From UBA710 sp051655145 (GTDB taxonomy: Bacteria > Bacillota_I > Bacilli_A > Mycoplasmatales > Metamycoplasmataceae), in assembly GCA_051655145.1 (NCBI GenBank), contig JBOFZK010000056.1, positions 1 through 23,517 of the forward strand: a stretch of 23,517 bases of DNA. Direction: 5' to 3'. The notes below the pieces were generated by a model that was not told the origin of the DNA, did not search any database, and worked only from the letters and a program-made list of their open reading frames with translations. Made by a program: the position numbers and the translations under genes. Below, in pieces: positions 9,509 to 18,786 of the stretch (within the stretch, counting starts at the first letter, position 1; each line of letters opens with the position of its first letter).

Positions 9509-9538
9509 TAAATATTTTAAAAAAATAAAAATAAATTT

Positions 9539-10441
9539 TTATTTAGAAACATAATTTCTTTTTACTTTTTTATTTTTTGTTTCTTCTTCATTAATATCAA
9601 TAACACCAGTTCTTCATTCTTTATTTTCTAGATTATCTTTTGAAAATGGATCATCAAAAGGGAATAATTCTGTTACATCAACAGCTTTTTTTTCTTCAAA
9701 TTTTTTAGGTCTTTCAATTTCTTCTCTATTAGCGATTGCTACTTTTTTACTATTTACTGGATCAACAATCTCATCAACATGCTTATTAAATCGTTCTCAC
9801 TCATTTTTCTTTCTCTTTTTAATTGTTAAAACATTTTTAATTAAATCTTTTTTAAAAATTGTAACAATTTGTACAAATAAAGCTATAAAACAAAAAATAA
9901 TTAAAACAGCAAAACTTGTTCAAAATTCAAAAAAAGTAGTTATAAAAATAATTAAAATTCCTGAATTAAAATTATTTACATTTAATCAATTTCCACTACT
10001 TGAAAAACTATTTCATCAATTATTATATTTTATACTTCATAAATCAATTCCAATAAAAAGTCTTTGCATTGTTATTCATGAAGAAAAGCTATCAATAATA
10101 ATGATAATTAAAAAAGAAATAATTACTATATTTTTAAAACTTAAATTAATTTTATTTTTTTTATCGAGAGATAATTTTAATTTGCTTCCTATATTAAATG
10201 ATCGATCTAAACAATAAAAAATTATTAATATATAAAAAACATATCCATAATATCCAAATAGGGCACCAAAAGTATATGATGAAATTAGGTCTACATATTC
10301 TAAATTTATAATTGAAGTAATAAATAAAAAAGAAAAAAATATTGATAAAAAAACAAAGAAAATTTTTTTACCACTATAAAGGTTATATTTAAACTTTTCT
10401 TTTTCCTTTTTCTCTTTTTTATTTTTTGCTTTTTTAATCAT
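9539..10441 (-). CDS. Multi-spanning membrane protein resembling the N-terminal domain of FtsK/SpoIIIE
   Basis: This 300-residue protein begins with a very lysine-rich cytosolic stretch (1-26), followed by about four membrane segments: near 27-46, 56-80 (FGALFGYYGYVFYILIIFYC), 103-118 and 158-190. A charged cytosolic tail of about 105 residues ends in acidic and basic runs. Several TGA codons give Trp, including a WW pair between helices three and four. The topology, the glycine-rich second helix and a Trp/Ser/Asn-rich loop before the last helix resemble the four-helix N-terminus of FtsK/SpoIIIE, but the ATPase motor and gamma domain are absent. The position just downstream of an RNase J gene matches the rnjB-spoIIIE region of Bacillus. 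Function is otherwise unknown. It has no Shine-Dalgarno sequence. Confidence 0.62.
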
Positions 10442-10449
10442 TTATATTA

Positions 10450-10460
10450 ATTATATTATA
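10450..10460 (-). promoter_or_regulatory. Overlapping TATAAT boxes before the FtsK-N-like gene
   Basis: Two TATAAT matches, at 10460-10455 and 10455-10450 on the minus strand, overlap the RNase J stop codon. They would start transcription at about 10448 or 10443, that is 2-7 bases before the ATG at 10441. Because the gap is almost pure A/T, chance matches are quite possible. Confidence 0.3.
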
Positions 10461-12102
10461 TTTCGCTAAACAAAACAATAACAAAAGGCTCTTTTGAGGT
10501 TAATTTAAAAATTAATTTTTTAATTAATTTTTTCAAATTATTATTTAGTTCTTTAGATTTATTTTTGCCTTCTGTACTAAAAAATTTAGTTATAACTAGC
10601 TTTTTAATTATTTCATCTATTTTAGGTCTATTTTCAGAAGGGATAACACCTATATATTTAATATCAATATTGTTATATAGTTTTTTATAATTTTTATCTG
10701 TAATAATCGAAATAATAATTACTCCATCTCTAGCTAATGTTTCTCTTTCAAATATTACTTCTGATGAAATATCTCCAACACCAAAACCATCAATTATAAT
10801 ATCACCTATATTTTTAATCATTTCATTTTGAGATATTAATTTACCATTTTCTATTTTAGCTATTTTACCATTTTTTAAAATTGGAATAGTTGCAATATTT
10901 TTACCAGTTTTAACAACTTCTCTTTGTGTGGTGATCATATGTCTATATAAACCTTGAATAGGGAATAAATATTTAGGTTTTAATAATGTACTAATATCAA
11001 TTATATCTTGTTTAGCAGGTCTATAATTATAGTGTTCTAAAGAAGAAAAATCATAAATATTAGGAGTTATTCTAGCAATTTCATCAAGCATAAAAGCACT
11101 TTGTGCTTCTAAACCATTTATAGGGGGAGCAATCATAATAACATGATCATTATTTCTTAATTTTATATAAACATCTTCTTCTTCTGTAATTCTTAAAAAT
11201 CTTTTATATAATCTTTCAATCATTCCTGATATTAAAACAACAACTTTTTCTTGCTTTTCAATTTCTTTATAATAAAGAATTTCTGGAAATGATATTTCCT
11301 CGTTTGTTGAAATAATTAAATCTATTAATTGATTAAATGTTTTTCCATAAGGAATAATTTTTCTATTATATTTTTTAGCTAAAGTTATTATTTGAAAGGC
11401 TGAATAAATATCATTATCATATACCCCAACAATTATTCTTTCTTCATCTTTTGATTTGCTAAATGTTTCTTCAAGTGAATTTGTAAGATCAATATGATCA
11501 ATTGATCTTCCATTAAAATTAGAAGCACCTGAATCAATCATTAATGCCAATAAATTTTCATTATTTTTCTTTATAAAATCTAAATTTGTATTTCCGAAAA
11601 TACCAAGTTCTCCAACAACAAAGTTACTTAAAAATAAAATATTTCCATCATTAGTGTTAAATTGTAAACCTAGATTTCCAGGAACGGCAGAAGCTAAAAT
11701 ATATGGTTTTATAAAAACATTTCCAATAGTTAATCCTTTTGGATTAATACCTAATACCTCAAAATCATCATGCTCTATATTATATTTTTCTAAACGATTA
11801 TTGATTACAAAGTTTGAAAAAGAAGAAGAATAAATTTTAAGTCCTCTTACTTGCATAATTAATCAAGGCAAACCTGCTAGATTATCATTATCAATATTTG
11901 TAATAAAAACACCTTTAACTCTATGGGCGTTTTTTTCAATAAATGTATAATCAGCAATCAGTGTATCTATTCCATTAGTTGAAGAAATAGGAACTTTTTT
12001 TCCATAATTAATAATAAAAATATCATTATCTATTTCTAAAATATAACAATTTTTCCCGTTTTCATCCAGGCCACCTAATGCAAAAAAATTTATTAAACTC
12101 AC
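10456..12102 (-). CDS. rnjB: RNase J-family protein lacking almost all metal ligands (RNase J2-like)
   Basis: The 548-residue protein is collinear with RNase J: metallo-beta-lactamase domain, beta-CASP insert and C-terminal domain, including LGGLDENGKNCYILE near the start, SGMIERLYKRF, MIAPPINGLEAQSAFMLDEI and LLKPKYLFPIQGLYRHM. The metal motif THGHEDH is TNIDNDN (68-74). The later ligands are also changed: the His of HSIPD is S138, the Asp of TGDF is N160, the His of SGH falls at about R361, and the His of PVHGEYR is Q383. Only D73 of the set remains. It therefore looks like a non-catalytic partner of an active RNase J1 encoded elsewhere (inference), and rnjB is used in that sense. The GTG start has AAGGAG five bases upstream. 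One TGA is Trp80. Confidence 0.85.
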
Positions 12103-12125
12103 TTTTTCTCCTTGATTTTTTATAA

Positions 12126-12177
12126 AATATATAAAAAGATTCTAATTTTTAAAAAAATTACTTCAATACATATTATA
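12126..12177 (-). promoter_or_regulatory. Candidate promoter region for the RNase J-like gene
   Basis: Two -10-like sequences face the minus-strand gene: TATAAT at 12177-12172 (start near 12165, leader about 63 bases) and TATATT at 12131-12126 (start near 12119, leader about 17 bases). Both leaders would contain the AAGGAG ribosome site at about 12108-12113. I cannot choose between them. Confidence 0.35.
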
Positions 12178-12207
12178 AGTTATCAAATATTTTTTTTAAT
12201 AAAAAAC

Positions 12208-12213
12208 TATAAT
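12208..12213 (+). promoter_or_regulatory. -10 box (TATAAT) for glyA
   Basis: TATAAT at 12208-12213 predicts a start near 12220 and a leader of about 16 bases that just contains the ribosome site AAAGGGG at 12223-12229, seven bases before the glyA ATG. No clear -35 is seen in the poly-T region upstream. Confidence 0.5.
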
Positions 12214-12236
12214 TTTAAATATAAAGGGGTCTAAAT

Positions 12237-13466
12237 ATGAAAGATAAAGAAATTGAAAAAGCAATTAAAAATGAATTGCAAAGACAAAAACATCATATTG
12301 AACTAATTGCCTCTGAAAATTATGTATCTACAGATGTTTTGGAAGCAAATGGTTCTATTCTTACTAATAAATATGGTGAAGGATATCCAAGCAAAAGATA
12401 TTATAATGGTTGTGAAAATGTTGATATTGTAGAAAAATTAGCAATTGAAAGAATTAAAAAACTTTTTAAAGTCGATTATGCAAATGTTCAACCTCATTCA
12501 GGTTCATCAGCAAATGCGGCAGCCTTTGCAGCATTGATAAAACCAGGAGATAAAGTTTTAGGTATGGCTTTATCTGCTGGGGGACATTTAACACATGGTT
12601 ATAATATAAATTTTTCTGGAATATTTTATCAAGGATATACTTATGGAACAAATGATTTAGGTTTAATTGATTATGATGAAGTAGAAAGAATAGCACTTGA
12701 TGTTAAACCAAATTTAATAATTTGTGGAGCTAGTGCATATTCAAGAGAAATTGATTTTAAAAGATTTTCAGAAATAGCTAAAAAAGTTAATGCTTTCTTA
12801 TTAGCAGACGTTGCTCATATAGCAGGAGCAATTGTAACTAGTTTGCATAATTCTCCAGTTGGTTATGCAGACATAATTACTTCAACTACTCATAAAACGC
12901 TTAGATCATCAAGAGGTGGAATAATTTTAACAAACAATAAGGAAATAGCAGAGAGAATTGATAAATTAGTTTTCCCCGGTCTTCAAGGAGGCCCCTTGTT
13001 TAATATGATTGCTGGAAAAGCAGTTGGATTTTATGAAGCTTTAAAACCTTCTTTTGTTACATATCAAAAACAAATAAAGAAAAACTCTCAAAGTTTTTGT
13101 GATGAATTTCAAAAATTAGGAGCAAAAGTAATTTCTGGAGGAACAGATAATCACTTATTTATTATAGATGTTTTAACATCATACAATTTAACTGGTAAAG
13201 ATGCTGCAAATATTTTAATGAAAATAAATATTGTTATTAATAAAAACACAATTCCTAATGAAACAAAATCTCCATTTATTACTAGTGGAATTAGAGTAGG
13301 AACTCCGGCAATGACAACTAGAGGATTTAAAGAAAAAGACTTTAGAATGCTTGCTAATTTAATAGATAATTGTCTTAAAAATCATAAAAATTCAAAAATT
13401 ATTTCAAAACTAAAAAAAGAAACAGAAAAAATGTCATCTTCATTCCCCATTTATCAAAAACTATAA
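12237..13466 (+). CDS. glyA: Serine hydroxymethyltransferase
   Basis: SHMT (409 residues, normal family length) is a PLP enzyme that interconverts serine and glycine while charging tetrahydrofolate with a one-carbon unit. Landmarks are IELIASENYVS (21-31), LTNKYGEGYPSKRYYNGCE (42-60), NVQPHSGSSANAAAF, ADVAHIAGAIV and the PLP-lysine motif ITSTTHKTLRSSRGG with K220. The C-terminal RVGTPAMTTRGF is also typical. The frame contains no TGA, and the protein has no Trp. The gene appears to be alone in its transcript: its own -10 box lies at 12208-12213 and the next gene has its own extended -10 after it. It is divergent from the RNase J-like gene. Confidence 0.97.
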   Translation: MKDKEIEKAIKNELQRQKHHIELIASENYVSTDVLEANGSILTNKYGEGYPSKRYYNGCENVDIVEKLAIERIKKLFKVDYANVQPHSGSSANAAAFAALIKPGDKVLGMALSAGGHLTHGYNINFSGIFYQGYTYGTNDLGLIDYDEVERIALDVKPNLIICGASAYSREIDFKRFSEIAKKVNAFLLADVAHIAGAIVTSLHNSPVGYADIITSTTHKTLRSSRGGIILTNNKEIAERIDKLVFPGLQGGPLFNMIAGKAVGFYEALKPSFVTYQKQIKKNSQSFCDEFQKLGAKVISGGTDNHLFIIDVLTSYNLTGKDAANILMKINIVINKNTIPNETKSPFITSGIRVGTPAMTTRGFKEKDFRMLANLIDNCLKNHKNSKIISKLKKETEKMSSSFPIYQKL

Positions 13467-13474
13467 TTTTGATA

Positions 13475-13483
13475 TGGTATAAT
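13475..13483 (+). promoter_or_regulatory. Extended -10 promoter (TGG-TATAAT) for the 13525-18780 operon
   Basis: TG at 13475-13476 and TATAAT at 13478-13483 form a perfect extended -10. The predicted start near 13490 gives a 35-base leader with the ribosome site AAGGAG at 13514-13519, five bases before ATG. An extended -10 explains the lack of a -35 element. Confidence 0.6.
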
Positions 13484-13524
13484 TATTACAAATATATATT
13501 CACATAGTTTTATAAGGAGATAGA

Positions 13525-14499
13525 ATGTTTTCATTAATAATTTTAATTTCCTCTGATAAAAAACTTAATAAATTTATATCTCATATGTCATCACAAACAT
13601 CATATAATTTTGAATTAATTTTATTGGTTCAAAATTTTGATCAATCTCTTATTAATTCAATTTCAAAATTACAAAAAGTATTTACAAATAATAATTTAAA
13701 AATTATTTTTAATACTAGAAAAATTTCTTTTGTTCATTTTGTTTTATCATCGATTCCATTAGTAAGTAATAAATATGTTATGTTTTCTTCTGTTGAAGAT
13801 TTTAAATCAAATAAATTTGTTGAAAAAATAAATAATATTTTATTAAATGAAGAAGTTGATATATTAGAATTCCCTTTAGAAATAAAGGGAATTTCTTCTT
13901 GAAATCCAAAATGAAGAAATAATTTAGAGGGAGACACAACATATGAAATTTTAAAAACAACAAATATAATTCCATATGTTTTTCCATTTTTATTTAATAA
14001 AATAATTAAAACATCTATTTTTAAAAAAATAAATGAACTTCCATATGAATTTGTTGAATCATCATCTATATGAGCTGAAGACATTGTTTATTTAAGTTTA
14101 TTATGTGCTAAAACATATAAAAGAACTGATAAAAATATTAATTCTTTAACAATTCAAAAAGAAGATTTACCATTACTTTCTAAATCTATTCAAAAATGAA
14201 ATTCTTTAGAGACCTTATATTTACAAAACGGAAAATATAATCTAGAATTTTATTATGCAAAACTATATTTTTTTAAAGTTGTTTTATTAGGTTTTTACTC
14301 TAATAAAAATGTAATTATTTTTTTAAAAAATAAATTAATTATGCCAAATAAAATTCAAAATTATATTAACAAATTAAATAAACAAAAAAACAATTCATTT
14401 AATATTTCAAATCCATATATGTTTCAAAAAAACAATGAAACGAAAATATTATTAAATAGTGAAATAAATACAAAAACTTTTAGTTTATTAGAGGAATAA
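13525..14499 (+). CDS. GT2-like glycosyltransferase-fold protein with a degenerate DxD motif
   Basis: The 324-residue protein follows the GT-A glycosyltransferase family 2 plan. It opens with FSLIILISSDKKLNKFISHM and FELILLVQN, matching the usual SIIIPVYN...ILVDD strands. NKYVMFSSVEDF (82-93) takes the place of YI-FLDSDD, so the first Asp of the metal motif is Ser. FLFNKIIKTSIFKKI (156-169) matches the NK-YK-LF motif, and SIWAEDIVYLSLL (181-193) keeps the ED acceptor-site motif. Several TGA codons are Trp. No membrane helix is evident. A sugar-transferring role is possible but the missing Asp makes activity doubtful. It starts the operon with a strong AAGGAG site; the next gene begins one base after its stop. 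Confidence 0.65.
13868..13893 (+). other. Perfect 11-bp inverted repeat with a GAAA loop inside the GT2-like gene
   Basis: AATTCCCTTTA (13868-13878) is followed by GAAA (13879-13882) and the exact reverse complement TAAAGGGAATT (13883-13893), extendable by a G-T pair (13867/13894). A T-rich stretch, TTTCTTCTT, follows directly. The RNA would fold into a stable tetraloop hairpin about 380 bases into the operon transcript. It could be an attenuator-like pause or an RNA processing site, or chance; it encodes LEFPLEIKGIS. Confidence 0.55.
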
Positions 14500-14500
14500 A

Positions 14501-15181
14501 ATGGAAGAGAAAAAAATAAACAAACCCGCAAATTTTATTTCACGCTTATCTTCTGTTTTCATTAATTCTTTTATAATTATTTTGATAGTAACTCCCCTAT
14601 CATTAATAGCAATTGACAATAAAAACGGAGAGCTAATTTTAAATAATGTTTTATATTACATTTGATTACTTCTTTTTATAGTAACTCTTTTTATATATTT
14701 TTTTCTTATTCCGTTATTTTTTAAAGGAAGAAATATTGGAGAATTAATTTTATTTATAAAATCAATTAATGATAATTTAGAAGAAAAAAATAATTTGCGT
14801 TCTAAATTATTTTTAATTTTTAAAAAAAATTTTACAGGCTCTTTTTTATGAATTTTTATTCTTTTATGTTTTATAAGTTTCGTTCCGCCTTCATCAGCTC
14901 AAAAATTATTTATTTTACAAAATGACCAAACAACAAATGAAATGACTACTTTAGAAATAATGGGCATTTCAATACCAGCTATTTTGTCACCATTAGTTAT
15001 TATTATAAATTTATTTAGTTTAGTCTCAATAAGCATAAATAAAAATTATCAAGGTTTTTTTGATAAATTAAATAATATAAGATATATTTTTATTAATAAA
15101 TTTGAAAATATTGATTTAATTTCTTCAAAGGATATTTTTCCTGAAAAAAAAGAAGAAATACAAATAAGTTGAAAGGAATAA
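14501..15181 (+). CDS. RDD-family membrane protein
   Basis: This 226-residue protein has about four membrane segments (near 18-38, 51-74, 114-132 and 155-180). The RDD pattern is visible: ISRLSSVFINS (13-23) at the start of helix one, with R15 retained and Asp replaced by Asn at N22, and FFKGRNIGELILFIK (73-87), matching the F-GQT-GKKLLGI motif after helix two. RDD proteins are membrane proteins of mostly unknown function; some are linked to ion or solute transport. Three TGA codons are Trp. The ribosome site GAGGA lies at the end of the preceding gene. The stop lies four bases before the helicase start, and the helicase ribosome site AAAGGA is inside this gene. Confidence 0.68.
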
Positions 15182-15185
15182 AAAA

Positions 15186-17309
15186 ATGAATGAATTTTAT
15201 AATAAATTAATAGCAAACTTGAATCCAGAGCAAAAAGATGCTGTTTTAACTATCGAAGGGCCAATAAGAATTATAGCTAGCGCTGGGAGTGGGAAAACAT
15301 CTATCCTTTGTAAGAAAATAGCTTATTTAATTTATTATAATAAAATATTACCTGAAAAAATTTTAGCTCTTACCTTTTCAAATAAAGCAGCTTATGAATT
15401 AAAAAATAGAGTTATTAATTTATTACCAAATCATAAACCCCCACTTATTCATACATTTCATAGTTTATGTTTAGGAATTCTTCGTGAAGATATTTCTAAA
15501 TTAAAAAAATATGATCTAAAAAATGATTTTGTTATTCTCAATAAAAAAGACCAAAAAACAATAATTATTGATATTTTAAAAGATTTATCAATTGATTATA
15601 AAGTAGTTGATATTGATAAAGTAATTCAATTCATTTCTTATAACAAAATAGTAGGAAATTTACCTGAAGATGATAAAATAAATCCTAATCTATCAATAAG
15701 AAGAAAAGTATTTTTTAGATATGAAAATTTTTTAAAAAATAAAAAGTATTTAGATTTAGATGATTTATTAATTTTTACAGAAAGATTACTTATTGAAAAT
15801 AAAGTAATTAGAAATAAGTGAAGTAAAAAGTTTTTATATTATTTAATTGATGAATTTCAAGACACATCTGATACACAGTATAGAATAGTTAAATTATTGC
15901 TTTCTACTGAAAATATAACAATTGTCGGTGATCCAGATCAAACTATTTATTCTTGAAGAGGATCAGATATTAATTTAATTAATTATTTTGATCGTGATTT
16001 TCCTAAAACTAAAACAATTATAATGAGCTCTAATTATCGATCTGATGAAAAGATTATTAATGCCGCAAATAAACTTATAAAAAACAATATTTATAGAATT
16101 CCTAAATCTTTAGTTTCTGAATCAGGAGAAAAAGGGAATATTAATTTTTTCTATTCTTCATCTCCTGAAACAGAGGCAAAATGAGTTATTGAGAAAATTA
16201 ATCTTTTAAAACAAGAAAAAAATCAATTAAAAGATATTTGCATTATTTTTAGAAGTAATTTTTATTCAAGGGCAATTGAAGATGCATTAATTGAATCGTC
16301 TACTCATTTCAAAATTATTGGTTCAGAAAAGTTCTTAAAAAGAAGAGAAATTATGCAAGTATTTTCTTTATTAAGAACAATATATGATTTTTCAGAAATT
16401 TATCTTCTTGCAATAATAATTATTCCTTCTTTCCATATCAGTAAAGAAACTATTGAATTGCTTATTAAAAAAGGGAAAGAATTAAAAAAATCTATTTTTG
16501 AAGTTATTAAATTACATTGAAAAGAATTAGATATACCGAAAGAAGAAAAGGTTAATTTAGTAAAATTTATTAATACAATAATTAAACATAATAAATTACT
16601 TTCAAAATATAATTTTGATGTTGTTTTAAAATCATTATTAAAAGAAATTAAATTTTTTTCATTATTCGAAATTAATGATGAAGATTATAGATTAGAAAAT
16701 ATTAATGAATTATTAAAATCAATGGAAACATGAATAAAAAATAATCCAAATAAGAAATTAATAAATTACTTAGAAGAAATTGCTTTAACTACAGAAAAAG
16801 ATGAAGGAGATTCTGGAGAAATTTCAGCTGTAACCCTTATGACAATTCATAATTCTAAGGGATCAGAGTTTAAAAATGTTTTTATTATAGGAATGAATGA
16901 AAATATTTTCCCTTCAGCTAAAGCTATTGAATCAAATGATATTGAAAAACTAGAAGAGGAAAGAAGAATAGCTTATGTTGCGATTACAAGAGCAAAAACA
17001 AATTTATATATTACTTGTTCAAGTGGTTATGATTTAAATAACAAACCAATAAAACCTTCAAGATTTATAGAAGAGATGGGATTAAATATTGATAAGTATC
17101 ATTTCGATGTCCCTGCTAAAAAAACAGATAAAGGATATATTTTTGATTTTATGATAGGTGATAAAGTTAAACATAGAACCTTTGGAATAGGTATAATTAT
17201 AAATATAACTGATGATTGTATTTGAATTAAATTTGATAGTAAAGAAGTTGGTGAAAAACAATTTTTAAAAACTCATAGTTCATTAGAAAGGATAATAAAT
17301 GATTACTAA
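15186..17309 (+). CDS. pcrA: UvrD/PcrA-type superfamily 1 DNA helicase
   Basis: The 707-residue ATP-dependent 3'-5' helicase has all SF1A motifs: Q-motif NLNPEQKDAV (11-20), Walker A ASAGSGKTS (31-39), Ia LTFSNKAAYELKNRV, II LIDEFQDT, III VGDPDQTIYSWRGSD, IV SSNYRSDEKI, V MTIHNSKGSEFKNVFI and VI YVAITRAKTN. Near the C-terminus, GDKVKHRTFGIGIIINI resembles the Tudor-like tail of PcrA that binds RNA polymerase. This supports PcrA over Rep. It acts in repair and in removing obstacles from DNA, and UvrC in this window belongs to the same repair system. Several TGA codons are Trp. The start has AAAGGA upstream. The 3' end overlaps the next gene by 11 bases. Confidence 0.95.
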
Positions 17310-18780
17310 TGCAATATTATCTATTTTATTATTTATTTTCATTTTAGTTTTTTTTCTTTTATTTTTATTTTTAATTAAAATAAACAAAAATATATTACAT
17401 AATGAAAAAGATGCAATTTTTTTTATTTTAGATGATCGTAAAAAAAGAATAATTATTAAAAATAATATATTTTTTGGTAATAAAAATTTTCCTTTATTCC
17501 CGATAATAAATAATCAATGATTTTCCTATGAGAAATTCTTTGAAAAATTTAATAATGAAACAATAAATAAAATTGAAAATGCAATAAAAATTTTGCAAAA
17601 AAATAAAGATTATATTTATTTATCATTTGAGGAAAAAAATGAAAAACTAATTAATTATAATTTATATTTTCATTATAATTCCAATCAAAATATTAATGGA
17701 TATATAGAATGAAAAATTCAAGATGAAGAACCATCTATTTTATTTAAAAATGATTTAATAAATTTACCTGGAAAGTATAAACTTTTTGTATCTTTTAAAC
17801 TAGATTCATTCGATGTTTGTGATAAAAAAAATATTATATTAAATCTTAAGAAATTATTCTCTTTAAAAAGAGAACCTAACTTTTTTATAATTAATCAAAT
17901 TCTATCTATTATTTATTATTGTGAAACAAAAGAAGAATTATTTAAATTAAAGAAAAAAATTAATAAATTACTATTAAAAAATAGTGTAATTTCATTTATA
18001 AAATTAAATTTTAGAGGAACATCTTTAGTTGAAGCGAGTGATATTTTAAATTTAGAAATTTTAAATAATTTTATTTTAAGAATTAAATTTTCAATAATTA
18101 AATCACTTGAATTAAAAACACATTTCGAATTTTGTGAAAAAAATATTTATTTTAATGAATTTGAGGAATTTAAATTATTATTTTCAAAGCAAATAGAATT
18201 AATTTCTTCTGAAAATATAAAAGAATATAAAAAAATTGATATTTTTGATGAAAACCAGAAAAAATCTTTAACTTATTTAAAACCAATTATTAATATAGAC
18301 GAATCTTTATTTTCAAAAGATATTTTTAATAATTTAAATTTACCAGAATTATTAGTTGATAATTTTTTAAAATTTGCATTAAAAAATTTAAAGGGCCCAT
18401 ACATAATTGATGTAAATGATTATGATATATTAAATTCTATTGAATTAATGAATGCAAATAAAAACAATATTTATCATATTAATTTTATTAATAATATTTC
18501 AAATTCTGAAATAATTTCAATTCTTAATCTTTTAAGTAGAAAAAATCTTTTAATTTCAATTAATACAAAAAATATTTCAAATTTTTTTGACTTCGTTTCT
18601 ATCTTATTAAATGCAGAACCAAATATTATTTTCTTAGATAGCACTGAAAAACAAAAATGAATAAGACCTGAAATTATAAAAATAATAAAAGAAATAATAA
18701 AAGATAAAAAAATAAATATAGTAACTGATTCAAATGCTTTTTTAAATAATACTGATTTAGATCCACATATTTATTTATAA
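17299..18780 (+). CDS. Membrane-anchored protein of unknown function, possibly degenerate GGDEF/EAL-like
   Basis: I do not recognise this 493-residue protein with confidence. One strong N-terminal membrane helix (about 4-27) precedes a long cytosolic part rich in K, N, I and F. Residues about 340-485 follow the order of strands and helices of an EAL domain: YIIDVNDYDIL, then IYHINFINNIS, then LLISINTKNISNFFDFVSIL, then NIIFLDS with D447, then a helix and INIVTDSN. None of the EAL catalytic signatures (E-A-L, DDFGTG, K-D) is intact. A middle segment around 225-275 could be GGDEF-like but this is weak. Three TGA codons are Trp. The ribosome site AAAGGA lies inside pcrA, overlapping by 11 bases. 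A scaffold or a purely structural protein is equally possible. Confidence 0.55.
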
Positions 18781-18786
18781 AAATAA

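Noticed and set aside
13734..14084. Minus-strand open frame across the GT2-like gene
   Set aside because: It is antisense to a supported gene with its own promoter and ribosome site. Nothing recognisable is encoded.
17859..17876. TTCTCTTT/AAAGAGAA inverted repeat
   Set aside because: Eight pairs with a two-base loop, A/T-dominated and inside coding sequence, with no T tract or gene boundary nearby.
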